Origin: Quadrisphaera sp.
Lineage (GTDB): Bacteria > Actinomycetota > Actinomycetes > Actinomycetales > Quadrisphaeraceae
DNA length: 37,897 nucleotides
Direction: 5' to 3'
NCBI GenBank assembly: GCA_029257185.1
Contig: JARICT010000081.1
Location: 1-37,897, forward strand
Under the pieces are notes generated by a model, which was given only the letters and a program-made list of their open reading frames with translations, ran no database searches and had not been told where the DNA came from. A program made the translations under genes and the position numbers. Below, piece after piece: positions 7,197 through 16,228 of this stretch. Positions within the stretch are counted from its first letter, which is position 1; every line of letters begins with the position of its first letter.

Positions 7197-7907
7197 TCAG
7201 ACCACGAGCAGCGCGCCGAGCGTGACGATCCCGTTGTTGACCGCGTGCACGACGATCGGCGCCCAGAGGTTGCGGTGGAACCACCGGAGCCAGGCCAGGC
7301 CGAGCCCCAGCACGAACAGGTAGGGCAGGGCCGGCGGCAGCGCGTGGACGGCGGCGAAGAGCGCGGCCGTGGCGAGGATCGCCAGCGGCGCGCCGAGGCG
7401 CCGTGAGAACCCGGAGAAGAATGCCCCGCGGAACAGCGCCTCCTCCCACAGCGGCGTGACGACGCACACCGCGAGGACCACGGCCGCGACGGCCCACGCC
7501 GGAGCGCCGACGACGACGTCGTCGAGGGCCGACGACCCTCCCGCCTCCTCCGGCGCGCCGCCGAGGACGACGACCGTGAAGACCCCCTGCACCGCCGCCC
7601 CGACCAGGAGGACCAGCGGCACCTGCCAGAGCAGGTGGAGGAGGCGCAGCCCCGGGCGGTGGAAGCCCAGCGCAGCCCACGTCCACCCGTTCCGCGCCAG
7701 CAGCCACCAGCGCACCAGCGCCAGCGCCACGATCCCGAGCCCGCCCCCCACCAGGAGGACGACCGCGACGAGGCTGAAGGCCACCCATCCCAGCCGGTCC
7801 AGCGCGAGCACCAGCCCGACGAGCACCGCGGTGGACGCGGCGAGGAGGCCCGACGTGGAGAACGCCTGCTTCAGACCGACGACGTGGGGCTCGTCCGTCG
7901 GCGTCAC
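7197..7907 (-). CDS. CPBP-family (Abi) intramembrane metalloprotease
   Basis: Membrane protein of 236 residues with about seven hydrophobic segments and the signature of the CPBP/Abi (CAAX-like) intramembrane glutamic proteases. PLWEEALFRG gives Glu155-Glu156 and Arg160, AAVHALPPA gives His188, and VVHAVNNGIV near the end gives His221 and Asn224/225. Substrates of this family in actinobacteria are mostly unknown. The only start matching the family N-terminus is GTG at 7907, but the GGAGG before it touches the start codon, which is closer than normal. Translation may therefore be weak or start elsewhere. The gene follows tsaD by 48 bases and may be read from the same transcript. Confidence 0.87.
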   Translation of the reverse strand: MTPTDEPHVVGLKQAFSTSGLLAASTAVLVGLVLALDRLGWVAFSLVAVVLLVGGGLGIVALALVRWWLLARNGWTWAALGFHRPGLRLLHLLWQVPLVLLVGAAVQGVFTVVVLGGAPEEAGGSSALDDVVVGAPAWAVAAVVLAVCVVTPLWEEALFRGAFFSGFSRRLGAPLAILATAALFAAVHALPPALPYLFVLGLGLAWLRWFHRNLWAPIVVHAVNNGIVTLGALLVV

Positions 7908-7955
7908 CCTCCGACGCTCTCACGCGGCGCCGTCGCAGCTCGGTGGGACAGCGAG

Positions 7956-9014
7956 TCAGCGTGCGGCGGGGACGTGCACCGTGCCGGCGGGCAAGCCGGG
8001 GTCGGCGCCGAGGTCCAGACCCGAGGGCACCCCGCCGTCGCGCAGCACCTGGGCGGCGAGCGCCGCGACCATCGCCCCGTTGTCCGTGCACAGCGAGACC
8101 GGCGGGACGCGCAGCTCCAGCCCGGCCGCCTCGCAGCGCTGCGTCAGCAGCGAGCGCACCCGGGAGTTGGCGGCCACGCCGCCGCCCAGCAGCACAGTCG
8201 TGACGCCGTGCTCGCGGGTCGCGGCCACCGTCTTGGCGGACAGGACGTCGGCCACGGACTCCTGGAAGCTGGCGGCGACGTCGGGCACGGCCACCTCCCC
8301 GCCGGCGCGCTCGACGGCCTGGACGTGGCGGGCCACGGCGGTCTTCAGGCCGGAGAACGAGAAGTCGTGGGGGTGGCGCCGCAGGTCGTGGGCGGCGGTG
8401 AGCCCCCGGGGGAAGCGCACCGCGCCGGCGTCACCGCCCTCGGCGGCCCGCTGCAGGTGCGGTCCGCCGGGGTAGGGCAGCCCGAGCAGACGGGCGACCT
8501 TGTCGAAGGCCTCCCCCGCCGCGTCGTCCAGGGTCTGCCCGAGCACGGTGACGTCGCGAGCGCCGTCACGCACCAGCAGCAGCTCGGTGTGCCCTCCGGA
8601 GACCAGCAGCGCCAGCGCCGGGTCGGGGAGCGGCCCCCCGGTCAGCAGGGCCACGGCGACGTGCGCGTCGAGGTGGTTCACCCCGTAGAGCGGCACGTCG
8701 AGCGCGAGCGCCAGTGCCTTGGCGGCAGCGACGCCGACCATGAGGGCCCCTGCGAGCCCCGGACCGGCGGTGACCGCGACGACGTCGACCTCGGGCAGCC
8801 CCGCGCCAGCGTCGTCCAGGGCGCGCCGCAGCGTGGGCAGCATCGCCTCCAGGTGCGCGCGCGAGGCGACCTCGGGGACGACCCCGCCGAAGCGCGCGTG
8901 CTCCTCGACGCTGGAGGCGACGGCCTGGCCCAGCAGCTCTCGACCCCGGACCAGGGCGACGCCGGTCTCGTCGCACGAGGTCTCGATGCCGAGGACGAGG
9001 GGCTCGCTGCTCAC
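7956..9014 (-). CDS. tsaD: tRNA N6-threonylcarbamoyladenosine transferase TsaD
   Basis: Transfers the threonylcarbamoyl group from TC-AMP to A37 of ANN-reading tRNAs, working with TsaB and TsaE. The 352-residue protein begins [17 protein letters not shown], the Kae1/TsaD N-terminus. VNHLDAHVA (His114, His118) gives the metal-binding Hxxx[11 protein letters not shown], the [22 protein letters not shown] run and [12 protein letters not shown] follow in the right order. The GTG start at 9014 overlaps the rimI stop as GTGA; longer frames upstream only read through rimI. It ends a chain of overlapping genes, so expression is probably tied to tsaE, tsaB and rimI by translational coupling. Confidence 0.97.
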   Translation of the reverse strand: MSSEPLVLGIETSCDETGVALVRGRELLGQAVASSVEEHARFGGVVPEVASRAHLEAMLPTLRRALDDAGAGLPEVDVVAVTAGPGLAGALMVGVAAAKALALALDVPLYGVNHLDAHVAVALLTGGPLPDPALALLVSGGHTELLLVRDGARDVTVLGQTLDDAAGEAFDKVARLLGLPYPGGPHLQRAAEGGDAGAVRFPRGLTAAHDLRRHPHDFSFSGLKTAVARHVQAVERAGGEVAVPDVAASFQESVADVLSAKTVAATREHGVTTVLLGGGVAANSRVRSLLTQRCEAAGLELRVPPVSLCTDNGAMVAALAAQVLRDGGVPSGLDLGADPGLPAGTVHVPAAR

Positions 9015-9595
9015 GCCCGGACGGTACCGGGCCGGACGTCGTCGGGGGCGCCCGGCGCCGTCTCCCGCGGTGGGCGCCACCGCAGCACCTCGGCGTCGGA
9101 CCCGTCCGCGTAGTAGCGGCGGCGCACGGCGATCCTCTCGAAGCCCTCGCTGGCGTACAGGGCGACGGCAGCAGCGTTGCCGACCTTCACCTCCAGCAGC
9201 ACGGAGCCGGCCCCGCAGCTGCGCGCCCGGGCGAGCAGGGCGCGCAGCAGGGTCCGACCCGTGCCGCGGCCCTGGGCCGCCCCGAGGACGGCGAGGGTCG
9301 CCACGTCCGCGTCGCCGCCGCGCTCGAGGGGACCGGCGAGGCCCGCGTACCCCAGCAGCCCACCGTCGTCGCCGTCATCGCCGTCGACCGCCACCACGTA
9401 CCAGCGCCCGTGCGCGGCGAGCTCGCCCCACACCGACTCCTCGCTCCAGGCGTCGGCGCCGAAGAGCTCGGTCTCCGCGGCGGCCACCGCCGCCGCGTCC
9501 CACCAGCGCATGCGCCGCAGCGTGGGCCCAGCGGCGGGACCGTGTCCCACGGCCGCACCGGCACGGCCCGGTGCCTCGTCCGGGCGCGGGCTCAC
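9011..9595 (-). CDS. rimI: ribosomal protein alanine N-acetyltransferase RimI (GNAT family)
   Basis: GNAT acetyltransferase placed, as in many bacteria, between tsaB and tsaD. The acetyl-CoA loop is seen in [19 protein letters not shown], followed by [31 protein letters not shown], the standard RimI C-terminal half. In E. coli RimI acetylates the N-terminus of bS18; the target here is inferred. The GTG start at 9595 overlaps the tsaB stop as GTGA. An ATG at 9511 (MRWWDAAAV) fits the usual family length better and could be the true start, leaving a 28-residue leader of low complexity. Its stop overlaps the tsaD start. Confidence 0.9.
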   Translation of the reverse strand: MSPRPDEAPGRAGAAVGHGPAAGPTLRRMRWWDAAAVAAAETELFGADAWSEESVWGELAAHGRWYVVAVDGDDGDDGGLLGYAGLAGPLERGGDADVATLAVLGAAQGRGTGRTLLRALLARARSCGAGSVLLEVKVGNAAAVALYASEGFERIAVRRRYYADGSDAEVLRWRPPRETAPGAPDDVRPGTVRA

Positions 9596-10329
9596 GGAGC
9601 GGGGTCGGCCAGCGGACGCGCGTCGGGGCGCCGCAGGTAGCACGGGACGGCTGGTCCCAGCGGCGTGCTCGCCGCGATCCGCCGGGCCGCGAGGACCGCC
9701 AGCACCCCGGGGTCGAGCCCGTCGGCGGCCAGCGCCCGGGCGTCGGCGCCGTCGCCGTCGCGGCGGCACAGCGCGGCGCCCGGCCCGACGACGCGCACCG
9801 GGGGCACGGCGCCCGGCGGACCCACGTGGGGACCGTCCAGCAGCCGCGGCTCGCCCGCTGCGTCCACGGCGTAACGGGCCCAGTGCACCTCGCGCCGCTT
9901 GGCGTCCGTGGCGGCGACCAGCTCGCCGTGCAGGGGCGCGCCCGCGCGGGCCGCCTCGTCGGCCGCGGTGGCGGCCACCGCGTCCAGGCTGGACACCCCT
10001 CCCACGGCGATGCCCAGCGCCTCCGCGAGCACCTGCGCGGTCGCGACGCCCACCCGCAGGCCCGTGAACGGCGCCGGGCCGGTCCCCACCACGACGTGCG
10101 TGAGATCGCGCCGGTCCACCTGCGCGGCCTCGAGCACGCCGGCGACGGCGGGGACGAGCAGCTCGACGTGACGCCGCGCGTCGACCTCGACCCGACGGGC
10201 CAGGACGCGGGGGGCCCAGGCAGCGTCACCGGCGTCACCGGCGTCACCGGCCGAACCGTCGGCCGCCCGCGCCACGGCGACGCGCACGGTCGTGGACGTG
10301 TCGATCGCCAGCAGCAGCACGGTGCTCAC
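9592..10329 (-). CDS. tsaB: tRNA threonylcarbamoyladenosine biosynthesis protein TsaB
   Basis: Inactive TsaD-like partner that forms the TsaBD heterodimer needed for t6A formation. The 245-residue protein begins TVLLLAIDTSTTVRVAVA, has VVVGTGPAPFTGLRVGVATA (the family's most conserved stretch, near residues 82-101) and a variable C-terminal half. A short Gly-Asp-Ala repeat at about residues 26-36 comes from three tandem copies of a 9-base unit. Start GTG at 10329 overlaps the tsaE stop as GTGA, and its own stop overlaps rimI. Confidence 0.94.
   Translation of the reverse strand: MSTVLLLAIDTSTTVRVAVARAADGSAGDAGDAGDAAWAPRVLARRVEVDARRHVELLVPAVAGVLEAAQVDRRDLTHVVVGTGPAPFTGLRVGVATAQVLAEALGIAVGGVSSLDAVAATAADEAARAGAPLHGELVAATDAKRREVHWARYAVDAAGEPRLLDGPHVGPPGAVPPVRVVGPGAALCRRDGDGADARALAADGLDPGVLAVLAARRIAASTPLGPAVPCYLRRPDARPLADPAP
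10223..10249. repeat. three tandem copies of a 9-bp unit inside tsaB
   Basis: GCGTCACCG is repeated three times without mismatch at 10223-10231, 10232-10240 and 10241-10249. It keeps the frame and codes for a Gly-Asp-Ala repeat in a variable surface region of TsaB, so copy number could vary between strains without breaking the gene. Confidence 0.85.
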
Positions 10330-10964
10330 GGTAGGCGCCCCCGGCCGAGGTCGTCCGCACGGGCAGGGCCGAGCACCGCGCGAAGGTCCTGGTGCTCACC
10401 GCCGAGGGCGAGGGAGCGACGCTGGTCCCGGCCCGGCAGCGCGAGCCCGTGCCAGCGCTCCCCCACGCCCAGCAGAGTGATGGTCCGAACCTCGTCCGCG
10501 GCGCCGTCGGGGTCGTCGGCGCCGTCGGGCTCGTCGGGCTCCCGGAGGCTCGGGAGCGGCTCCGGCGTCAGCGTGATCTCCAGCCGGTCCCCGGCCAGCA
10601 CCTCGGCGAGCCCCGCGCCCCACTCGACGACGGTGACGCACTCCTCCAGATCGGTGTCGAGGTCGAGGTCGTCGAGCTCGTCGGCGCCGGACAACCGGTA
10701 GGCGTCGACGTGCACGAGCGTGGGCCGGCCGGTGGTGGAGCGGTGGACGCGCGCGAGGACGAACGTCGGCGACGTCACGGCCTCGGCCACGCCGAGGCCC
10801 GCCGCGAGCCCCTGCGTGAAGGTCGTCTTGCCCGCCCCGAGCCCCCCGGTGAGCACCAGGAGGTCACCGGCGCGCACCAGGGCGGCCAGGGCGTGCCCCA
10901 GCTCGCGGGTGTCGGCCGCGGTGGGGCACCGCAGCGTCGCCGTCGTCGTCGGCGCCTCGCTCAC
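10326..10964 (-). CDS. tsaE: tRNA t6A biosynthesis ATPase TsaE with C-terminal extension
   Basis: P-loop ATPase that recharges the TsaBD complex during t6A synthesis. GGLGAGKTTFTQGLAAGLG at about 40-58 is the Walker A region, then SPTFVLARVH, VHVDAYRL and VTVVEWG give the usual switch and Walker B-like motifs. The catalytic part ends near residue 150. About 60 further residues, rich in Asp, Glu and Pro and then Arg/Gly, have no family counterpart that I know of. The GTG start at 10964 overlaps the alr stop as GTGA; longer frames run through alr. It is coupled to tsaB downstream by another GTGA overlap. Confidence 0.94.
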   Translation of the reverse strand: MSEAPTTTATLRCPTAADTRELGHALAALVRAGDLLVLTGGLGAGKTTFTQGLAAGLGVAEAVTSPTFVLARVHRSTTGRPTLVHVDAYRLSGADELDDLDLDTDLEECVTVVEWGAGLAEVLAGDRLEITLTPEPLPSLREPDEPDGADDPDGAADEVRTITLLGVGERWHGLALPGRDQRRSLALGGEHQDLRAVLGPARADDLGRGRLP

Positions 10965-12232
10965 GAGAGGCCGTGGTCGCCGGCGCTGGCGGCGCCGTCC
11001 CGGGCGGCTGCGGCACCCGGCGGTCCGCCTCCCCCGACGAAGCGGCGCGGCAGCCGTCCGGAGACCCGCGTGACCACCTCGTAGGAGATGGTCCCGGCGG
11101 CATGAGCCCACTCCTGCGCGGTCGGCTCCCCCCGCTCGGCGTCGCCGAAGAGCACCACCTCGTCACCGGCCCGAGCCGCCTCGGCGCCGGGGAGAGCGCC
11201 GAGGTCGACGACGAGCTGGTCCATGCAGACCCGGCCGGCGATCGTCGTGGTCCCCCCCGCCACCGTCACCGGTGCCGGGTGGTCCGGCCCGCCCGCCGAG
11301 CGCGGGATCCCGTCGGCATAGCCCAGCGGCACCAGTCCCAGGCGGGTCGGGGCCGAGGTGGTGTAGACGTGCCCGTAGCTGACGCCCTGACCGGCGCCGA
11401 CGTCCTTGACGAGCACGAGCGGCGCCCGCAGGCTCATCGCCGGCCGCAGGCCGAACGCCGCCGGGGTGCCCGCGGCGCCCAGCTGGGGCACCGGGGAGAG
11501 GCCGTACACCGCGAGCCCGGGGCGCACCATGTCCCACGCGGCCCGCGGCGCCGTGAGCGTGGCCGCCGAGTTCGCGAGGTGGCGCAGCTGCCAGCGGGCG
11601 CCCAAGCCCTCCCCCACGGCCACGGCCTGCGCGAAGGACTCCTCCTGGGCGCGCACCGTCGGGTGCTCCGGCTCGTCGGCGAACGCGAAGTGGCTCCACA
11701 CCCCCACCACCTCGACGGCGCCGTCCGCGGCGGCCGCGAGCGCAGCGCGCACGAGGTCCGGCCACGCGTCGCGGGTGGCGCCGCCCCGGCCCAGCCCGGT
11801 GTCGACCTTGAGGTGCAGCCGGGCGGTGACGCCCGTGCGCCGCGCCGCGTCGACGGCGGCGGCGAGCGCCCACGGAGCCGCCACCGACACGTCGACGCCG
11901 GCCGCCACCACGGCGTCGAGGCGCTGCCCGGGGCCGTACAGCCACGCCAGCACGGGCGCCTCGACGCCGGCGGCGCGAAGGGCCAGCGCCTCCCCGAGCT
12001 GGGCGACGCCCAGCCACGTCGCCCCGCCCGCGAGCGCGGCGCGCGCGCTCGGCACCAGCCCGTGGCCGTAGGCGTCAGCCTTGACCACGGCCATCACCTG
12101 CGCCGACCCGGCCAGGCGCCCCAGCGCGCGGGTGTTGTCCTCGACCGCAGACAGGTCGACGACCACCTCGCCGGCGCTGCCGTTCCCCCCGTCGCTCACG
12201 GTGCCCTCCGTCGCTCCGTCGTCCTCTCTCAC
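10961..12232 (-). CDS. alr: alanine racemase
   Basis: PLP enzyme that makes D-alanine for peptidoglycan. The 423-residue protein has the PLP lysine in VVKADAYGHG (Lys51), then WSHFAFADEPEHPTV, LANSAATL, VRPGLAVYGLSP, and in the C-terminal beta domain VSYGHVYTT, PLGYADGIPRS and RVCMDQLVVDLG. The opposite-face catalytic Tyr is in SYGHVY. The GTG start at 12232 overlaps the nnr stop as GTGA; GTG at 12199 would also fit and would remove 11 residues before the conserved core. The pairing of alr with tsaE is common in actinobacteria. Confidence 0.95.
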   Translation of the reverse strand: MREDDGATEGTVSDGGNGSAGEVVVDLSAVEDNTRALGRLAGSAQVMAVVKADAYGHGLVPSARAALAGGATWLGVAQLGEALALRAAGVEAPVLAWLYGPGQRLDAVVAAGVDVSVAAPWALAAAVDAARRTGVTARLHLKVDTGLGRGGATRDAWPDLVRAALAAAADGAVEVVGVWSHFAFADEPEHPTVRAQEESFAQAVAVGEGLGARWQLRHLANSAATLTAPRAAWDMVRPGLAVYGLSPVPQLGAAGTPAAFGLRPAMSLRAPLVLVKDVGAGQGVSYGHVYTTSAPTRLGLVPLGYADGIPRSAGGPDHPAPVTVAGGTTTIAGRVCMDQLVVDLGALPGAEAARAGDEVVLFGDAERGEPTAQEWAHAAGTISYEVVTRVSGRLPRRFVGGGGPPGAAAARDGAASAGDHGLS

Positions 12233-13854
12233 GCCGTCACCCTGCCGCCCTCGCGCAGCAGCCCGGCCACCACGCCCGGCACGGCCTCGTGCACCGATGA
12301 GGCGTCGATCGGCCCCCCGGGGTTGGCCGCGCGCGCGGCCCGTCCGTGCACGCAGGCGGCGAGCGCCCCGGCCAGGCCCGGGCGCAGCCCCGCCGCCAGG
12401 AGGACCCCGGCGATCCCCGCGAGCACGTCGCCGGAGCCCGCGGTGGCCAACCAGTGGGGCCCGTCATCCTGGGCCCACACGGACCCGCCGGGCTCGGCGA
12501 CGACCGTCGCGGCGCCCTTGAGCAGCACGGTCGCCCCCGTGGCCAGCGCGGCGGCTCGGGCGTGGTGCAGCGGCCGGGCCTCCACCTCGGCGCGGCTCGG
12601 GGACCCCGCGCCCACCCCGCGGAGGATGCTCACGGCCTCCCCGGCGTGGGGGGTGAGGAGGGCGGGGTTGCGCGCCGGGTCCAGCGGACCGTGCTCGCGG
12701 ACGTGGTTCTCGAGCAGCGGCAGGGCGCCGGAGTCGAGCAGCAGCGGGATGCCCCGCTCCAAGCACTCGCGCAGGGCCGCACGGGCCGCGTCCTCGCTGC
12801 CCTCCTCACCGAGGTCGAGACCGGGGCCGGCGACCCACGCCTGCACGCGACCGGTCCCGGTGACCACCTCGGGCCACCGCGCACGGATCAGCTCCGCGGG
12901 GTGGGGTCCGCCGGCGAAGCGCACCATGCCCGCCCCGGAGCGCACCGCGGCGCCGGTGCACAGCAGGGCCGCCCCGGTGTAGGAGTCACCGCCGGCGACG
13001 ATGCCGAGCACCCCGCGCGAGTACTTGTCGTCGCCGGGCGCCGGCACCGGCCAGGCGGCAGCGGCCGCCGCGCCGTCGAGGGTGCGCACGGCCGGTTCCC
13101 CGAGCAGTGCGGCATCGAGGCCGATGTCGACCACGGTGACCACGCCGGCGGCCGCCCGGGCCGGCGGGAGCAGCAGCGCGGGCTTCGCCGCTCCCATGGT
13201 GACCGTGAGGTCGGCCCGCACGCTGTCGCCGGGCAGCTCGCCGGTGCCGGTGTCGACACCGCTCGGCACGTCGACGGCGACGACCACGGGGCGACCCCGC
13301 GGGGCGGCCCGCAGGAGAGCGGCCAGCTCTGCCGCAGCGCCGCGCAGGCCGGGGCTGCCGCCGGTGCCGAGCATCCCGTCGACCACGACGCGGGCGCCTG
13401 CGAGCAGGGCGCGGGCCGCCTCGTCCACCGATCCGGGCGGCGGCGCGCCACCCTCGTCGCGTCCGCGGGCGGCGCGGGACTCGTCCAGGAGCGCGGAGAC
13501 GTCACCGCCGTCGGCCAGGCGCACCCGCCCACCGGCTGCGCGCAGCGCCGACAACCCGCCCGCGTGGGCCCGCCCGCCCGTGAGGAGGGCGGTCACCGCG
13601 GCCCCGCGGCGCACCAGCCGCGCGCCCGCGTGCAGGGCGTCGCCGCCGTTGTCGCTGCTGCCGACGAGCAGCACCACCCGCGCGCCGTGAACCGCTGTCC
13701 CGGAGCCGGTCAGCACGCCGAGCACCGTGGAGGCGAGCGCCGCGGCGGCCCGCTGCATCAGCGCGCCGGGAGGGGCGGCCCCGACGGCGGCGCGCTCGGC
13801 GGTCCTCACCGCGTCGGTCGGGTACGCGCAGCGAGGCACCGGGAGGGCGGGCAT
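12229..13854 (-). CDS. nnr: bifunctional NAD(P)H-hydrate epimerase/ADP-dependent dehydratase
   Basis: Metabolite-repair enzyme that recycles damaged, hydrated NAD(P)H. The N-terminal epimerase (YjeF_N) domain shows VGSSDNGGDALHAGARL near 65-80, VVVDGMLGTGGSPGLRG and VAVDVPSGVDTGTGELPGD. The C-terminal ribokinase-like dehydratase has KYSRGVLGIVAGGDSYTGAA, LLTPHAGEAV, TVLLKGAATVVAEP and the catalytic TAGSGDVLAGIAG. At 541 residues it is full length for the fused form. The ATG at 13854 follows a GGAGGA ribosome binding site at proper distance. It heads the overlapping chain to tsaD and lies 77 bases after acpS. Confidence 0.95.
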   Translation of the reverse strand: MPALPVPRCAYPTDAVRTAERAAVGAAPPGALMQRAAAALASTVLGVLTGSGTAVHGARVVLLVGSSDNGGDALHAGARLVRRGAAVTALLTGGRAHAGGLSALRAAGGRVRLADGGDVSALLDESRAARGRDEGGAPPPGSVDEAARALLAGARVVVDGMLGTGGSPGLRGAAAELAALLRAAPRGRPVVVAVDVPSGVDTGTGELPGDSVRADLTVTMGAAKPALLLPPARAAAGVVTVVDIGLDAALLGEPAVRTLDGAAAAAAWPVPAPGDDKYSRGVLGIVAGGDSYTGAALLCTGAAVRSGAGMVRFAGGPHPAELIRARWPEVVTGTGRVQAWVAGPGLDLGEEGSEDAARAALRECLERGIPLLLDSGALPLLENHVREHGPLDPARNPALLTPHAGEAVSILRGVGAGSPSRAEVEARPLHHARAAALATGATVLLKGAATVVAEPGGSVWAQDDGPHWLATAGSGDVLAGIAGVLLAAGLRPGLAGALAACVHGRAARAANPGGPIDASSVHEAVPGVVAGLLREGGRVTA

Positions 13855-13931
13855 CCCCCCATCCTCCTCCAGCGCGGGGCGTGACGCAGGGGGGTGCCGC
13901 GCTCCCCGGTCCTGCCTCCGGGCCGCCGGGC

Positions 13932-14282
13932 TCAGCCCTCCGCGACGACGAACGCGACCGCGACCCCGGCGTCGTGGCTCAGGCTCAGGTGCCACGCCGC
14001 GACCCCGAGCCGGCGGGCCAGCTCGGCCAGGGCGCCGCTGACCTGCAGCGACGGTGCGCCGTGCTCACCACGCTCGACGACGGCGTCGAGCCAGCGGAGC
14101 CCCGGTGGGGCGCCGAGCGCCTTGGCGGCCGCCTCCTTCGCCGCCACCCTGGCGGCGAGCGAGACGAGCGGCAGGCCCGCCTCCGCCTCACCGAAGAGCC
14201 GTGCGGCCATCGCGGGCGTGCGCTCGAGCATCGCCCCCAGGCGGGCGACGTCCACGACGTCCGTCCCGATCCCGACGATCAC
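13932..14282 (-). CDS. acpS: holo-[acyl-carrier-protein] synthase
   Basis: Transfers the 4'-phosphopantetheine arm of CoA to acyl carrier protein, activating fatty acid synthesis. The 116 residues include the N-terminal [14 protein letters not shown] with the Mg-binding Asp, the [13 protein letters not shown] helix with the metal-binding Glu, and [15 protein letters not shown] near the C-terminus. Length and motif order match AcpS exactly. Start is GTG at 14282, 16 bases after the glmS stop, so it is probably on the glmS transcript. Confidence 0.96.
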   Translation of the reverse strand: MIVGIGTDVVDVARLGAMLERTPAMAARLFGEAEAGLPLVSLAARVAAKEAAAKALGAPPGLRWLDAVVERGEHGAPSLQVSGALAELARRLGVAAWHLSLSHDAGVAVAFVVAEG

Positions 14283-14298
14283 CGCGGCTGACCGGCGC

Positions 14299-16176
14299 TC
14301 ACTCGACGGTGACCGACTTCGCGAGGTTCCGGGGCTGGTCGACGTCGTAGCCCTTCGCGGTCGCGACCTCCATGGCGAAGATCTGCAGCGGCACCACGGT
14401 GACCAGGGGGGCCATCAGGGTCGGCACGGCCGGCACGCGGATGACCACGTCCGCGTGGTCGAGCACCGCGTCGTCCCCCACCTCGGCGATGGCGATGGTC
14501 CGAGCCCCGCGGGCACGCACCTCGGCGGCGTTGGACAAGACCTTGGCGTGCAGCTGGTCGCGGCCGCGAGGGCTCGGGACGATGACGAACACCGGCACGC
14601 CGGGCTCGACGAGGGCGATGGGCCCGTGCTTCAGCTCGCCGGCCGCGAACCCCTCCGCGTGGATGTACGCGAGCTCCTTGAGCTTCAGCGCGCCCTCCAG
14701 CGCCACGGGATAGCCGACGTGGCGCCCCAGGAAGAGCACCGTCGGGGAGTCGACGAGCTCGCGCGCGAGCTCGCGCACCTCGTCCGCGGCGTCCACGACG
14801 GTCTGGACGGCGTCCGGGACGTCCCTCAGCTGCGCGACGAGGGTGGCGACCTCGTCAGGGAAGAGGTTGCCGCGCAGCTGGGCCAGGTAGAGCCCGAGGA
14901 GGTAGCACGCCGCGACCTGCGAGAGGAACGCCTTGGTGGAGGCGACGGCGATCTCGGGCCCGGCGTGGGTGTACAGGGCCGCGTCGGACTCCCGGGGGAT
15001 CGTCGACCCGCGCGTGTTGCAGATGGCCAGCACCTTCGAGCCCTGCTCGCGGGCGTGGCGCACCGCCATCACGAGGTCCATCGTCTCCCCGGACTGGGAG
15101 ATCGCGACGACGAGCGTGCGGTGGGTCAGCACGGGGTCGCGGTAGCGGAACTCGTGCGCGAGGTCGACCTCCACGGGGACGCGGCACCAGTGCTCGATGG
15201 CGTACTTCGCCACGTGCCCGGCGAAGGCGGCCGTCCCGCACGCGACGACGATGATCTTGTCGATCGCGCGCAGCACCGACGGGTCCACGTGCATCTCGTC
15301 GAGGGTCATCGCGCCGCTCGCGTCGGAACGCCCCAGGAGGGTGTCGGCCACGGCGCGGGGCTGCTCGTGGATCTCCTTCGCCATGAACCACGGGAAGCCT
15401 CCCTTCTCGGCGGCGTCCGCGTCCCAGTCCACGGTGTACGGGGTCGCGTCCACCGCGGCGCCGTCGAGGTCGGTCACCCCCACCTCGTCCGCGGTGATCG
15501 TCACCACCTGGTCCTGGCCGAGCTCGAGCGCCCGCTTGGTGCGGGAGATGAAGGCGGAGACGTCGGAGCCGAGGTAGTTCTCGCCGTCCCCGAGGCCCAC
15601 CACGAGCGGGGAGTTGCGGCGGGCGCCCACCACCACGCCGGGGGCGTCGGCGTGGACGACCAGCAGCGTGAAGGACCCCTCGAGGCGCTGGCACACCGCA
15701 CGCATCGCGGCGGCCAGGGCCTGCGCGCCGCCCCGGCTCCCGGCGGTGGAGATCTCCGCGGCCAGCAGGTGGGCGACGACCTCGGTGTCCGTCTCGGAGA
15801 GGAAGACCGCGCCGCCCTCGCCCAGCTCCGCCCTGAGCGCGGCGTAGTTCTCGATGATCCCGTTGTGGATGAGCGCGACGGACCCGTCCGGGCTGACGTG
15901 GGGATGGGCGTTGGCGTCCGTCGGCCCGCCGTGGGTGGCCCAGCGGGTGTGGCCGACGGCGGCCGAGCCGCCGGGCAGAGGACGCTCCTGGAGCGCGCTG
16001 GTGAGCCGCGAGAGGCGGCCGGCCCGCTTCTGCGTGGCGATCCCGCCGCCGGTGACCACCGCCACCCCGGCGGAGTCGTAGCCCCGGTACTCGAGCCGGG
16101 CGAGACCCTCGAGGACCACCTCCAGCCCCCGGGAGCTCTCACGGTCCGGACCGGCGTACCCCACGATGCCGCACAT
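14299..16176 (-). CDS. glmS: glutamine--fructose-6-phosphate aminotransferase (isomerizing)
   Basis: First committed step to UDP-GlcNAc: makes glucosamine-6-phosphate from fructose-6-phosphate and glutamine. The 625-residue protein starts MCGIVGYAG, giving the nucleophilic Cys2 of the glutaminase domain after Met removal. [19 protein letters not shown] and HNGIIENY complete that half. The isomerase half has two SIS domains: [22 protein letters not shown] and ASTKAFLSQ, then the C-terminal tail ending [11 protein letters not shown]. There is no Shine-Dalgarno sequence. TAGGCT (16190-16185) ends eight bases before the ATG, so the transcript is probably leaderless or nearly so. It diverges from coaA across 52 bases, and glmM lies nearby. 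Confidence 0.97.
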   Translation of the reverse strand: MCGIVGYAGPDRESSRGLEVVLEGLARLEYRGYDSAGVAVVTGGGIATQKRAGRLSRLTSALQERPLPGGSAAVGHTRWATHGGPTDANAHPHVSPDGSVALIHNGIIENYAALRAELGEGGAVFLSETDTEVVAHLLAAEISTAGSRGGAQALAAAMRAVCQRLEGSFTLLVVHADAPGVVVGARRNSPLVVGLGDGENYLGSDVSAFISRTKRALELGQDQVVTITADEVGVTDLDGAAVDATPYTVDWDADAAEKGGFPWFMAKEIHEQPRAVADTLLGRSDASGAMTLDEMHVDPSVLRAIDKIIVVACGTAAFAGHVAKYAIEHWCRVPVEVDLAHEFRYRDPVLTHRTLVVAISQSGETMDLVMAVRHAREQGSKVLAICNTRGSTIPRESDAALYTHAGPEIAVASTKAFLSQVAACYLLGLYLAQLRGNLFPDEVATLVAQLRDVPDAVQTVVDAADEVRELARELVDSPTVLFLGRHVGYPVALEGALKLKELAYIHAEGFAAGELKHGPIALVEPGVPVFVIVPSPRGRDQLHAKVLSNAAEVRARGARTIAIAEVGDDAVLDHADVVIRVPAVPTLMAPLVTVVPLQIFAMEVATAKGYDVDQPRNLAKSVTVE

Positions 16177-16184
16177 GAGCGGCG

Positions 16185-16190
16185 AGCCTA
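16185..16190 (-). promoter_or_regulatory. possible -10 box for glmS
   Basis: On the minus strand TAGGCT ends eight bases before the glmS ATG, in a 52-base gap shared with the divergent coaA gene. No -35 match at 16-19 bases was seen and no ribosome binding site follows, which fits a near-leaderless start. No equal candidate was found for coaA. Confidence 0.35.
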
Positions 16191-16228
16191 CGCGCGCGCC
16201 GACCCCGCGCAGGCTCCCAGCAGGCATC

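Noticed and set aside
5875-7323. Plus-strand frame of 482 codons opposite the M20 amidohydrolase
   Set aside because: Low-complexity His/Arg/Gly sequence expected from an antisense frame in GC-rich DNA; the minus-strand enzyme accounts for the region.
7132-8091. Long N-terminal extension of the M20 amidohydrolase frame through the CPBP gene and the end of tsaD
   Set aside because: The extension has no family similarity and overlaps two convincing genes; the enzyme's normal start is at 7131.
10223-10249. Short tandem repeats as a possible CRISPR or regulatory array
   Set aside because: Nine-base direct repeats without spacers, inside a coding frame; they simply code a Gly-Asp-Ala run.
16166-16228. 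coaA start at 16166
   Set aside because: It would overlap the start of the divergent glmS gene; the extra residues are not conserved in pantothenate kinases.
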